From the NCBI GenBank assembly GCA_017935365.1, contig JAGBHT010000013.1, positions 1 through 48,481 of the forward strand: a DNA stretch of 48,481 bases, read 5' to 3'. Source of the stretch: Ruminiclostridium sp. Lineage in GTDB: Bacteria > Bacillota > Clostridia > Oscillospirales > Ruminococcaceae. The stretch's first letter is position 1. Each line of letters starts with the position of its first letter. A model generated the notes under the pieces. That model worked only from the letters and a program-made list of their open reading frames with translations. It searched no databases and had not been told where the DNA came from. Positions 33,578-43,242 of the stretch are shown in pieces. The translations under genes were made by a program, and so were the position numbers.

Positions 33578-36500
33578 TATTGTTTTCCGCCTTTCTGTGT
33601 GTCTATAAAGTGTCCGAGTGTAAACGAATATATCAGCATCTGCTTTACCGGCATTGAAAATTCCTGCTCAAGCGCCTGTCTGTATATGTCAAGCTGAAGC
33701 TTGTAATCGTCTATATACGTCTGCTCATCGTCCGTCCTGTCGCTCTTGTAGTCAATAAGCACTATTTCTCCATCCTCAATGAAGAACATATCCGCAATAC
33801 CCTGAACATACGGCTCTGCTCCGTTCAGCGCTTCTCTGCTTTCTGCGCCGAAAATTGCGGGGTCGTACTGCTTAGCGTCAAGCTTGTGGAATATCGGGTA
33901 TTCACGGTAAACATTGCCCTTTTCGGCGGCTGTTATTATCCGCTTTGACGTATCACTTTCAAAGAACTTTGCGATATCAACAGGGTCTATGCTCTTTTTC
34001 TCGGCTACAGTAAGAAAATCCGACTCCGTGCTTTCGATGTAGTCCTGTATTTGCTCCGCAGACATTGCCTTATCAAACGGTATATGCTCCATAAGCTTAT
34101 GATATGCGTCACCGCGGCGTTTTCCGCTGAGTTTTCCTGTCTGCTTTTCGGTAAGGAATGGCGGCTTTCCGACATACAGACCGTAATTTTCACCACCGAG
34201 CTTTTCCCTGCGGTTTGCCGCAAGCTCCGTTGCAGTAAATTTTGCGGGTATAGCCGTAAGCGGTTCGTACTCATAATGCCAGTCGAGTATCTCTTTTATC
34301 TTGTCTTTGAACACGGTATCAACATTGCCGCTATCTTCTGCCGTTTCAGTTTCTCCCGCTGACATCGGCTCAGAAACAGCACTATCGGACACGACGGTGT
34401 TGTCTCCGCTGTCATTGCTTTCACAAAGCGGATAGAACTTATACCTGACATCTCCGTATTCTATAATGCCCCTTTTCCTGTCGTCAACCCTGTCGCAGTC
34501 GCAGGAAAGCACCTCAAGAAGCCATAAGAGATAATTTGAATCATAGCACTTTGCCTTTTTACGTCCCGGAACGGCAACATCAAGCTTGTCGTAATCTTTG
34601 TCGTCTATCTTTTTCGTACCGGTGAATATAAGCTTGTTTTCGGCTCTTGTTGCCGCAACATACAAAAGGCGCATCTCCTCGCTGAACAGTCCTGCCTTTA
34701 TTTCAAGCGATGCCGCGTGATATGCGGGCGACGGTATCTTGCTCATAGTCGATATATCAACGCTCTTAGTGCTTATACCGTATTCTTCACTGATTATGAT
34801 ATCTCCGTTGTAATCCCGCGGGCTGAATTTATGCGAACAGTCGCTTACAAAGACCACGGGGAACTGCAATCCCTTCGATGCGTGCACCGTCATTATCTTT
34901 ACTCCGTGACTACTTGCGGAAGACGCCGCATTAAGCGAACCGCTCATATTCTCTATATTGTAAATGAAGTCGCCCAGAGTTCCGCCGTCCCTGAAATCGC
35001 TGTAGTCACGGGCATACGATATAAGAAGTTCAAGGTTTGCCTGCTTTGAAGCAGGGTCATCGCCCACCGACAGAAGTTCGGGTGCGGATATGGTATCATA
35101 TATAATGCGTATAAGTTCGTGCGGTGAAGACGCCGCGGCGGTATCCCTGAAACCGTCAAGGTCGCTTAAAAACTCAGCGCACCTTGCAGACGGCGCAATG
35201 TCCTTTGTAAGAGAATACAAAGCAGGATATTCCGACGTGTCATAGCCGTATGCCGCAAGTCTTAAACAGCTGTACAGTGGCTTTTTCTTCATACAGCCGG
35301 GGTTATCTCTGCCGCACGAATAGCGTTCAAGCTCATCGGGGCAGGCTTTTTCAAGAGCCGGTATATCAAAGCCGAATGTTCCCGTCCTGAGCCTTGCCAT
35401 TTCTTCAGCCGTAAAGCAGTACAGCGGCGACATAAGCACCTTTGCAAGACTTATATCATCGTATGGGTCGTTTATTACCTTGAGCAGTGAAAGCATAAGC
35501 CTTATTTCGGAGCACTCCGCAAGCTTTTCTTTCTGAGGGAATGTAACGCCAAGTCCCTGCGCCCTTACCGCCTCTGCAAATATTTCAACCTTATTGACCG
35601 GAGAACGCATTATTACAGCAAAATCATCCTCGGTGCAGGGTCTTTTTTCCTTGCCTACCTTATATCCGCTGTCTATCATACTGCGTATCCTTGATGCGAC
35701 ATATTCGGCTTCGCTTTCTGCGGCAACACTCGTATGCGGTGTGATAACGCAGACCTCGGTCATATCCTCAGAGTTTATTACGGCTGTGCCGTCCTTATCA
35801 AGTCCGCAGACAAGTCTGCCGTTCTTCTCATAGTCAACGCCGCCCGTCTTTTCGGTCATCATACGGTCAAACAGTGTGTTTATACCGTCTATAACGCTCT
35901 TGTCACTGCGGAAATTTTCGTTCAGCGGCAGTACGTCAAATTCGGGTGATGCGCATATCTCGGAGAAAACCTCAGGCTGTGCGCCTCTGAAACCGTATAT
36001 CGACTGCTTTATATCGCCGACAAAATACAGTCCGTCAAGATCATCCGACAGACGTCTGAATATCTCGTACTGTAATCTGTTACTATCCTGAAATTCATCT
36101 ACTATTATCAGCTGTAATCCTATTCTCTGTCCGACTTCGGGATTATCGGCAAGAATACCATACAACTCTCTTTCCGCGTCTGAAAAGTCCGCACAGTTGC
36201 GGCTTCGTTTTTCCTCGGCGTACTTTCTGCCGAACTTCATTACAAGCTCTTTCAGCACGGTAACGGCAGGCAGGCTCTTACTCATATCATCGTCAAACGA
36301 CGATATTTTAAAGCAGGTCTTGTATATGTTATCCTCGAAAATGCTCTTTGCCGCTTTTCTGTGCTCGCTGATCGTTTTGCTTCTGTCTGGCGGTGCTTTA
36401 TCGAACTTTGTCTGTGACAGTGCGGTTATCTCTTCTGTAATGCAACAGTTATTCTGAATAAGCATCTTTATAGCCTTGCCGTAGACATTTTCCAAAGTTT

Positions 36501-37242
36501 CCGTATACGCCGCGTGCTTGTCTGCGTTACTGCCCTCATAGCTTTCGATAGCTTTCCGCATTGCGGAAATTTCTTCATCAAAACGCTTTGCGTAGTAGCT
36601 GACCTTTTCAATAAGCTTAAGCTTTATATTGTTCTGTATTTCCGCATCATCACTGTGCGAAAGCCAACCCTCGGGGTCGGTGTGATTGAGCGATTTTGCG
36701 TGTACAAAAAGGATAATACTCCTGAGGTCGGAATCGTTTTTCTGTATATAGTTTTCAAGTATTACGTCTTTGTCGGCGCTGTCGGCATTAAGATAAAAAT
36801 CCTCCAGCACATCGTCAAGTATCGCATTCTTGAGTGCATCTGCACGGGTTTCGTCCATTATTGAAAAGCCTGCCGCAAGATTTTTGGCAAGGTCGATATT
36901 CTCCCTTATCAGCGTAAAACAGAATGAGCTGATAGTCGATATTCTCGCCTTGCGCAGTCTGTTTCTCTGACGGCGCAGGAATAACACATCATCGGCGTTT
37001 TCCGCATTAGCCGCACGCTCGCGCATAAGCTTGTCAAGCCTTGCCCTGAGTTCTCCTGCCGCCTTGTCGGTGAATGTGACCACCGCTATTTTTGACGGAT
37101 CGAGGGGATTTTCCCTGTCGCATACCATTCTTACAACACGCTGTGTCAGTACGGCGGTCTTTCCGCTACCTGCACCCGCCGATACTATGGCAGGGTGTCT
37201 GCCCTGCTCTATAGCCCTGTTCTGTGCATCTGTGTAATTCAT
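33577..37242 (-). CDS. addA: ATP-dependent helicase/nuclease subunit A
   Basis: 1221 residues, the usual AddA length. With AddB it resects double-strand breaks for recombination and destroys linear foreign DNA. Superfamily 1 helicase motifs are visible in order: Walker A SAGAGSGKTAVLTQRV (about residue 20), Walker B IIVDEFQDSNRLQYE (about 380), GDIKQSIYGFRGA, VVFVSDCSHKF in the UvrD C-terminal half, and RLLYVAATRAENKL. The C-terminal RecB-type nuclease carries IVLIDYKSDRTDDE. It starts 13 bp after addB and ends overlapping abi. Confidence 0.95.
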   Translation of the reverse strand: MNYTDAQNRAIEQGRHPAIVSAGAGSGKTAVLTQRVVRMVCDRENPLDPSKIAVVTFTDKAAGELRARLDKLMRERAANAENADDVLFLRRQRNRLRKARISTISSFCFTLIRENIDLAKNLAAGFSIMDETRADALKNAILDDVLEDFYLNADSADKDVILENYIQKNDSDLRSIILFVHAKSLNHTDPEGWLSHSDDAEIQNNIKLKLIEKVSYYAKRFDEEISAMRKAIESYEGSNADKHAAYTETLENVYGKAIKMLIQNNCCITEEITALSQTKFDKAPPDRSKTISEHRKAAKSIFEDNIYKTCFKISSFDDDMSKSLPAVTVLKELVMKFGRKYAEEKRSRNCADFSDAERELYGILADNPEVGQRIGLQLIIVDEFQDSNRLQYEIFRRLSDDLDGLYFVGDIKQSIYGFRGAQPEVFSEICASPEFDVLPLNENFRSDKSVIDGINTLFDRMMTEKTGGVDYEKNGRLVCGLDKDGTAVINSEDMTEVCVITPHTSVAAESEAEYVASRIRSMIDSGYKVGKEKRPCTEDDFAVIMRSPVNKVEIFAEAVRAQGLGVTFPQKEKLAECSEIRLMLSLLKVINDPYDDISLAKVLMSPLYCFTAEEMARLRTGTFGFDIPALEKACPDELERYSCGRDNPGCMKKKPLYSCLRLAAYGYDTSEYPALYSLTKDIAPSARCAEFLSDLDGFRDTAAASSPHELIRIIYDTISAPELLSVGDDPASKQANLELLISYARDYSDFRDGGTLGDFIYNIENMSGSLNAASSASSHGVKIMTVHASKGLQFPVVFVSDCSHKFSPRDYNGDIIISEEYGISTKSVDISTMSKIPSPAYHAASLEIKAGLFSEEMRLLYVAATRAENKLIFTGTKKIDDKDYDKLDVAVPGRKKAKCYDSNYLLWLLEVLSCDCDRVDDRKRGIIEYGDVRYKFYPLCESNDSGDNTVVSDSAVSEPMSAGETETAEDSGNVDTVFKDKIKEILDWHYEYEPLTAIPAKFTATELAANRREKLGGENYGLYVGKPPFLTEKQTGKLSGKRRGDAYHKLMEHIPFDKAMSAEQIQDYIESTESDFLTVAEKKSIDPVDIAKFFESDTSKRIITAAEKGNVYREYPIFHKLDAKQYDPAIFGAESREALNGAEPYVQGIADMFFIEDGEIVLIDYKSDRTDDEQTYIDDYKLQLDIYRQALEQEFSMPVKQMLIYSFTLGHFIDTQKGGKQ

Positions 37243-37255
37243 ATTTATCCCCTCC

Positions 37256-40200
37256 TTACTTGCTTTCTTTACTGAGTACTATATCTTCGCTGAATGCGGT
37301 CGCCTCATCGGAATTGACATCTGTAGCAGACGTTATTCCCGCACCGCATATATCCTTATATTCACAGTATTTGCACGAGATCAGCTCGCCTTTTTCCCAC
37401 AGTGGCTTTGCATCAACACAGCCGCTCTTTACCTTGCCTGCGTTTTCCTTTATGACCTTTGCTATTCTGCTTTCAAGGCTTGCAAGCTTTGTCTTTTCGA
37501 TAGTAGTTGCACTGTAAAGACAATCGTACTTCTGTTTACCGCTTTTATCAATGTACTTTCCGTTGTAATTATCGCGTTCAAGCTCCTGCTGTGTACCCTC
37601 AACGGCAAAGCCTGTTTCCCTGTGGCTGTCGAGCCACATTCCTCTTTTAAGCTCTTCAGATGGGTCTTTTATATCCTTAAGCGGAGTTGTTCCCGCAGGA
37701 TAATACACAGCCGCAGACGGCTGACAACCGTTATCCTTATTGTTATCGCTGAGCGTCAGCAGGTACAAAAGCAACTGGAGATCCAGTCCGTAGTAGATAC
37801 GGCTCAGACTTGCTTCCTTTTTTCCGGTCTTATAGTCTATTACCCTTATCTGACGGCTTCCGTCATCACAGTACGCCATATCCACCCTGTCTACAGTTCC
37901 GCCTATAGTCACTGTCTGTGTACTTCCGTCATCAAGCGTTATATCAAAGCTGTACGGCGATACGTCAAAATCGTTCTCAGATGAAACCTTTGACAGTGTA
38001 AGCTCGAAATATGTCGGTACAAAGCGGCTGTTTTCAAGCTCGGCAGTCATATATTTAAGCAGATAGAATGCCGCCGTTGAAAGCGCTCTGTACAGTGTGT
38101 TGAACTTTGCACTCATCTCGCTTTCGCCGAGCAGGTACTTTTCACGGTACTCTGCCATAGCCTCGGCTATCAGCTGTTTTATACTGCTTTCATCGGCGTG
38201 AGGATTACCGTTGTCCTTGGCGCCTGCATACAGCCTTTCAAAGCTGTATTTCATAATGTAGTGCATGATACTGCCGTAGTTTACGGCGCTCATGGTTATA
38301 TCGGACGGACTTCTGAGCTCCATGCCATACTGCAAGAAGTACGAGAACTTACAACCGTTCAGCTTTTCAATAGCCGTCGGCGATAGTGCTGTTGACGGGA
38401 AAACAAGCTTAGCGGTCTGCCCTATTCTGTGAACGTCAGCACCGCCGGCGATCCTCTTTGCCACCGCATTTATTTTTGAAATAGCCGTATTCTCTCTGCC
38501 GCATTCCGACAGTGCCTCGGCTGTCGCTCTTTTCTGCGGTGCGGTAAGCGCCGTGCCGTTAAGCACATACTGTCTGTCAGCCGATTTTGCACTTTCCATA
38601 AGATACAGCGGCGGCAGATCATCTATTCTTACAATACCCGTTCCGACAAATTTTGCTATCTCTCCGACATATTCGGACGCATTTTCCGGCTCACCCGTAA
38701 ACGTCACGAACAGTTTTTCTCCCGCAAGCGTCAGCGCCTTGTAGCAATCGAGTAACGCAAGCGAATATTTTGCTTCCTCGTCCTCGTTTATGTCAAGTCC
38801 GCTCTGCGCTAAAAGCTCGCTGTCGTCAGCCGTGAATATGCCTTTTTCTTCGCTTGATATTTCAGGGAACGCATTATCAGCCGCACCCATAACGAATACG
38901 GCGCGTACATCTCTGCTCCTTGTTCTTGCAGGGTCGCCGAAAAGTACACTGTCCAGCACCTTGGGCGGACGTGAAAGATTTATCTGCGCCGAGCAGGTAC
39001 GGATAAGCGCCGCTAGTTCACCTATAGTCATAGGAGTATCGTCAAGCGTTTCATACAGTGAAGTCAGCATATCCGACACATTGCGCCACAGGTTGTTGTA
39101 TTCCTCTGTAAGCTCCTTTACATAGCGGAGCTGTCTTGTGCTGTTGTCCTGACATTTACCCTGTATAGCTGCACTTATATCCGCTTTGTCAAACAGAAAT
39201 TCGGTAAAGCGCTTTACAAGCTCCTTGCCGCCGACGTTACGCACGGATTTTTCAAACTGTATCAGCGGGGTGACTGTCTTGTCACGGATATTCTCAACCG
39301 CTCTTTCGTTGTCGTCGGTAATATGGGGGAATGGTCTGTCCCACCTTCTGTTTTTCAGATCCCAGCGGTTCGCATATTCTTCCGTTATATGCTGATCCCT
39401 CAGCGTCAGCGGCACGGTCTTGCTCTCTTTTTTATCCGAAGGTATACGCGCAAATCCGCTCCTGATGTATCTTATAATGTTTACGCCCCTAGGGTCTTCT
39501 GCGGCGCAAAGCAGACAGTCAAGGTAGCGCAGAAGCGGTTTTTCCGATACGGGTTCGGGCAGGTCGACAAACAGCGGCACTTCATATCTCAGCGCCGCCG
39601 AACGAACAGCGTCCCTGTATTTTGCGGGAGCGGCGCATATAACCGCAATGTCCGAATATCTGTAGCCCTCATAGCGCACAAGCTTTCTGATATTGGCGCA
39701 TACAAAGTCAGCCTCACCGCTCATATTGCGAGAATATGCAAGAGTTATCCCATGGGGATCTGCGGGCTTTTCGGCTTTTTCTCCTTGCAGGAAGTCACGT
39801 AGTACTCTCAGCGTATCGTTCTTATACCTAACGGCACTGTTACCGAGCTTTGTATATTCTGTCTTCTGCGGCTTTCCGCAGTCCATGGCATATTTATTTT
39901 CAAACAGCGCTTTTGTCTTGTCACACTCAGCGAATATTTCCGCACCGCTGTCGTCCGTGCAGACTGCAACGGTAAAATCTACGCCCTTGTCCGCCATAGC
40001 ACGCAGAAATTCCTTCTGCGCTCCCGAAAAGCTGTCAAAGCCGTCTATGTATACTCTTGTATTTTCGGGAAAGCAGTTGTTCTCCGCTATAGCCCTTGCC
40101 GCAAGCAGAAGGTTATCCTGCCTGTCGTCATAAAGCTCAGTCAGCATCTTGTCATAAAGGCTGTAGAAAAGCGCGATATCGTGCATTTTGTCGGTAAAAT

Positions 40201-40639
40201 GTGCGGGAGCGGAGCTTACCGTACCGTCAGCAGGTATAAAATCATACAGTTTCTGCGGGGATATACCTGCATTTTTCAGCGTATCAACGCCGGAAAGGCA
40301 CACCGACACAAAGCCGGGCTTTCTTGCGGCGCTTCCGTAAAAGCTGAAAGACTGCGCCAGCGACTTTACCGCTCTGTTCATTATCGCAAGCTTTGCCGTA
40401 TTATCTGCGTAAGTCTTTCTGTGGCAGTACTTTTTCAGTATCTGTTCCGACAGCGACATAAAACCTGTAACGGTTATATCCGAGGTCTTTTCACCGAGTT
40501 CGTCAGCTACCCTGCGCTCGCTCTCAAATACAAACTGGTCGGGAACAAGCAGTATCTTGTTGCCTTTGTCGGTTTTCAGAAGTGAGTATAACGCCGTTGT
40601 CTTGCCGCTTCCTGCGGCGCCCGAAATTATGTGTGTCAT
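37256..40639 (-). CDS. addB: ATP-dependent helicase/nuclease subunit B
   Basis: 1127 residues. It is the Chi-recognition and second nuclease subunit of AddAB. Walker A is ISGAAGSGKTTALYSLL at the start. The 4Fe-4S cysteines typical of AddB are present: one in LNGCKFSYFLQYG, three in CKYCEYKDIC near the end. The nuclease motif RVIDYKTGKKEASL is intact. ATG 40639 is chosen because GGAGG lies 6 nt upstream and the family starts with THIISG-like sequence; a longer in-frame start at 40684 lies within the promoter. It heads the addB-addA-abi operon. Confidence 0.94.
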   Translation of the reverse strand: MTHIISGAAGSGKTTALYSLLKTDKGNKILLVPDQFVFESERRVADELGEKTSDITVTGFMSLSEQILKKYCHRKTYADNTAKLAIMNRAVKSLAQSFSFYGSAARKPGFVSVCLSGVDTLKNAGISPQKLYDFIPADGTVSSAPAHFTDKMHDIALFYSLYDKMLTELYDDRQDNLLLAARAIAENNCFPENTRVYIDGFDSFSGAQKEFLRAMADKGVDFTVAVCTDDSGAEIFAECDKTKALFENKYAMDCGKPQKTEYTKLGNSAVRYKNDTLRVLRDFLQGEKAEKPADPHGITLAYSRNMSGEADFVCANIRKLVRYEGYRYSDIAVICAAPAKYRDAVRSAALRYEVPLFVDLPEPVSEKPLLRYLDCLLCAAEDPRGVNIIRYIRSGFARIPSDKKESKTVPLTLRDQHITEEYANRWDLKNRRWDRPFPHITDDNERAVENIRDKTVTPLIQFEKSVRNVGGKELVKRFTEFLFDKADISAAIQGKCQDNSTRQLRYVKELTEEYNNLWRNVSDMLTSLYETLDDTPMTIGELAALIRTCSAQINLSRPPKVLDSVLFGDPARTRSRDVRAVFVMGAADNAFPEISSEEKGIFTADDSELLAQSGLDINEDEEAKYSLALLDCYKALTLAGEKLFVTFTGEPENASEYVGEIAKFVGTGIVRIDDLPPLYLMESAKSADRQYVLNGTALTAPQKRATAEALSECGRENTAISKINAVAKRIAGGADVHRIGQTAKLVFPSTALSPTAIEKLNGCKFSYFLQYGMELRSPSDITMSAVNYGSIMHYIMKYSFERLYAGAKDNGNPHADESSIKQLIAEAMAEYREKYLLGESEMSAKFNTLYRALSTAAFYLLKYMTAELENSRFVPTYFELTLSKVSSENDFDVSPYSFDITLDDGSTQTVTIGGTVDRVDMAYCDDGSRQIRVIDYKTGKKEASLSRIYYGLDLQLLLYLLTLSDNNKDNGCQPSAAVYYPAGTTPLKDIKDPSEELKRGMWLDSHRETGFAVEGTQQELERDNYNGKYIDKSGKQKYDCLYSATTIEKTKLASLESRIAKVIKENAGKVKSGCVDAKPLWEKGELISCKYCEYKDICGAGITSATDVNSDEATAFSEDIVLSKESK

Positions 40640-40672
40640 ATGCGCCCTCCGTGTCAGTAATACTATATTTAT

Positions 40673-40701
40673 ATAATACCACATTCCCTGTCCCTTTTCC
40701 A
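40673..40701 (-). promoter_or_regulatory. Probable promoter of addB-addA-abi
   Basis: Minus strand: TGGAAA (40696-40701), 17-bp spacer, TATTAT (40673-40678), giving a short leader before ATG 40639. Confidence 0.5.
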
Positions 40702-40749
40702 GTACACCGCCGATATTTTCCTTCCTTTCCGCTCATTTTCAACAAATTC

Positions 40750-40778
40750 TTTACATCGTGATGAAAATGTAGTATAAT
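40750..40778 (+). promoter_or_regulatory. Promoter of the ior operon
   Basis: TTTACA (40750-40755), 17-bp spacer, TATAAT (40773-40778). Confidence 0.8.
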
Positions 40779-40800
40779 ATAGTGGCAAATCAATTGTTCT

Positions 40801-40874
40801 CCGCCGTCAGGAACGTAAAACACACGGCGGAATTATCACCACACGGGACAGCGTATGCCGTCCCTGCATTTTTG
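40801..40874 (+). promoter_or_regulatory. Structured leader / possible attenuator before iorA
   Basis: Two hairpins lie in the roughly 100-nt leader: CCGCCGT (40801-40807) with ACGGCGG (40824-40830), and GGGACAGC (40845-40852) with GCCGTCCC (40857-40864; one mismatch). The second is followed by TGCATTTTTG, a terminator-like tail, just before the ribosome-binding site AAAGGA. No known riboswitch was recognised. Confidence 0.45.
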
Positions 40875-40888
40875 AAAGGAAACATCTT

Positions 40889-42622
40889 ATGTCTGAATTA
40901 ATGTTAGGTAATCAGGCGGTTGCAAGAGGTCTTTATGAAGCTGGAGTAAGCGTTGTATCAAGCTACCCCGGCACACCCAGTACCGAAATAACCGAATTTT
41001 CGTCAAAATATCCCGAAGACGAAATCTACTGCGAATGGGCACCGAACGAAAAGGTAGCCTGCGAGGTCGCCATAGGCGCAAGTATGGCAGGCGCAAGAAG
41101 CTTCTGCGCTATGAAGCACGTTGGTCTTAACGTAGCCGCTGACCCGTTATTTACGGCAAGCTATACAGGTGTAAACGGCGGTATGGTGCTTGCGGTAGCT
41201 GACGACCCCGGTATGCACAGCTCGCAGAACGAACAGGATTCACGCCACTATGCAATCGGCGCTAAAGTTCCTATGCTTGAACCCTCCGATTCGCAGGAGT
41301 GCAAGGACTATGCAAAGCTCGCATATGAGATATCGGAAAAGTTCGATACTCCCGTGATCTTAAGACTTACAACAAGAGTAAGCCATTCTCAGTCGGCTGT
41401 TACAACAGAGGACAGAATTGAACGCACTCTTCCCGAATACAAGAAGAATATTGCAAAGAACGTAATGGTTCCCGCAAACGCTATAAAGAAGCACGTTGTC
41501 GTTGAACAGCGCACACTTGATCTTATCGAATATGCAGAAACATCCGGCATAAACACTGTTGAGATGAACAGCGACGAGATAGGCGTTATCACATCGGGTA
41601 TCTGCTACCAGTATGCTAAAGAAGCGCTCGGCGACAAGGCAAGCTACTTAAAGCTCGGTATGGTAAATCCTCTCCCCGTAAAGCTTATCAAGGACTTTGC
41701 CGCTAAGGTAAAGACGCTCTATGTTATAGAAGAGCTTGACGATGTTATCGAAACACACTGCCGCAAGAACGGCATTGACGTAAAGGGCAAGGAGCTGTTC
41801 ACACTCCAGGGCGAATACTTCCAGAGCAAAGTAAAGCAGGTCGTACTCGGTGAAAAGGACGAGTGGCAGACGCTGGACGCAGAAATTCCCGTCCGTCCCC
41901 CCGTACTGTGTGCAGGATGTCCCCACAGAGGCGTATTCTACATACTTAAGAAGCTCGGCGTAATGGTAAGCGGCGATATAGGCTGTTATACCCTCGGTGC
42001 CGCCGCTCCTTTAAGTGCGATAGATACCACGGTATGTATGGGCGCAAGCATAAGCGGTCTGCACGGCTTCAATAAGGGCAGAAAAGGCGAATATGAAGGC
42101 AAGGCTGTAGCGGTTATCGGCGACAGCACATTCATGCACAGCGGTATCACAAGCCTTGTTGACATTGCATACAACCGCAGTAATTCAACCGTTATCGTAC
42201 TCGATAACAGCATCACAGGTATGACCGGTCACCAGAACAACCCCGCAAACGGCAAGAACATCTACGGCGATCCCGCATCGGCAGTAAACCTTGAAGCTCT
42301 TGCTCACGCTATCGGCATTAACAGCGTTACAGTTGTAAACCCCGGTGATCTTGCCGAAACAGAAAGAGTTATAAAGGAAGAGCTTGCAAAGGCTGAGCCT
42401 TCGCTCATAATCGCACGCAAGCCCTGTGCTCTGCTCAAGACCGTAAAGCACAAGCCTCCGTTCCATATAGATGCCGACAAGTGCAAGAACTGCAAGTCCT
42501 GTATGAGAATAGGCTGTCCTGCACTGGTTTCAGGCGACAAGTGCATCACTATCGACAACACCCTGTGCGTAGGCTGCGGACTGTGCGAACAGCTCTGTAA
42601 GTTTGACGCTATCAAGGAATAA
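40889..42622 (+). CDS. iorA: Indolepyruvate:ferredoxin oxidoreductase, alpha subunit
   Basis: 577 residues. With IorB it oxidatively decarboxylates aryl pyruvates from aromatic amino acids to aryl-acetyl-CoA, reducing ferredoxin. The N-terminal pyrimidine-binding domain opens with LGNQAVARGLYEAGVSVVSS and YPGTPSTEI. CAGCPHRGVFYILKKL and GDIGCYTLG with GDSTFMHSG form the thiamine-diphosphate site. The C-terminus is a two-cluster ferredoxin: CKNCKSCMRIGCP and CVGCGLCEQLC. The intact cysteine sets suggest a functional oxygen-sensitive enzyme, consistent with an anaerobe. Confidence 0.95.
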   Translation: MSELMLGNQAVARGLYEAGVSVVSSYPGTPSTEITEFSSKYPEDEIYCEWAPNEKVACEVAIGASMAGARSFCAMKHVGLNVAADPLFTASYTGVNGGMVLAVADDPGMHSSQNEQDSRHYAIGAKVPMLEPSDSQECKDYAKLAYEISEKFDTPVILRLTTRVSHSQSAVTTEDRIERTLPEYKKNIAKNVMVPANAIKKHVVVEQRTLDLIEYAETSGINTVEMNSDEIGVITSGICYQYAKEALGDKASYLKLGMVNPLPVKLIKDFAAKVKTLYVIEELDDVIETHCRKNGIDVKGKELFTLQGEYFQSKVKQVVLGEKDEWQTLDAEIPVRPPVLCAGCPHRGVFYILKKLGVMVSGDIGCYTLGAAAPLSAIDTTVCMGASISGLHGFNKGRKGEYEGKAVAVIGDSTFMHSGITSLVDIAYNRSNSTVIVLDNSITGMTGHQNNPANGKNIYGDPASAVNLEALAHAIGINSVTVVNPGDLAETERVIKEELAKAEPSLIIARKPCALLKTVKHKPPFHIDADKCKNCKSCMRIGCPALVSGDKCITIDNTLCVGCGLCEQLCKFDAIKE

Positions 42623-42642
42623 GCTCTGAAAGGAATATAGCT

Positions 42643-43218
42643 ATGGAAACAAAATCAATAATGATAGTCGGCGTAGGCGGACAGGGTACACTTCTTGCAA
42701 GCCGTATACTCGGCAGTGTTCTCGGCACAGCAGGCTACGAAGTAAAGGTAAGCGAAGTACACGGAATGTCACAGCGCGGCGGTTCTGTTGTAACATATAT
42801 AAGATACGGCGAAAAGGTATACAGCCCCGTTATCGAAAAAGGTCAGGCTGATATGATAATAAGCTTTGAACAGCTTGAAGCCGCACGTTATGTATCATAC
42901 CTCAAAAAAGACGGTACAATAATAACAAACACACAGAAGATAAGCCCCATGCCCGTTATCACGGGTGCGGCTGAATATCCCGACGGCATTATCGACAAGA
43001 TAAAGGCTATGGGTATAAACGTTATCGCAGTTGACGCTCTTTCCGCCGCTGAAAAGGCAGGCAGTGCAAGAGCAGTTAACGTTGTACTTATGGGCGTACT
43101 TTCAAAGGTTCTTCCCGGCATCGAACTTGACGCGTGGAAAAAGGCAGTAGAAAAGTGCGTACCCGCAAAGGTAATAGAGATAAACGAAAAGGCTTTCGAC
43201 CTCGGAAGAGAAATGTAA
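42643..43218 (+). CDS. iorB: Indolepyruvate:ferredoxin oxidoreductase, beta subunit
   Basis: 191 residues, the usual IorB length. It is the gamma-domain partner of IorA. The family start SIMIVGVGGQGTLLASRIL and the SEVHGMSQRGGSV segment are clear. It starts 20 bp after iorA behind GAAAGGA, so it is in the same operon. Confidence 0.95.
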   Translation: METKSIMIVGVGGQGTLLASRILGSVLGTAGYEVKVSEVHGMSQRGGSVVTYIRYGEKVYSPVIEKGQADMIISFEQLEAARYVSYLKKDGTIITNTQKISPMPVITGAAEYPDGIIDKIKAMGINVIAVDALSAAEKAGSARAVNVVLMGVLSKVLPGIELDAWKKAVEKCVPAKVIEINEKAFDLGREM

Positions 43219-43242
43219 GTCTTAAGACAAAAGGAGCTTTTC

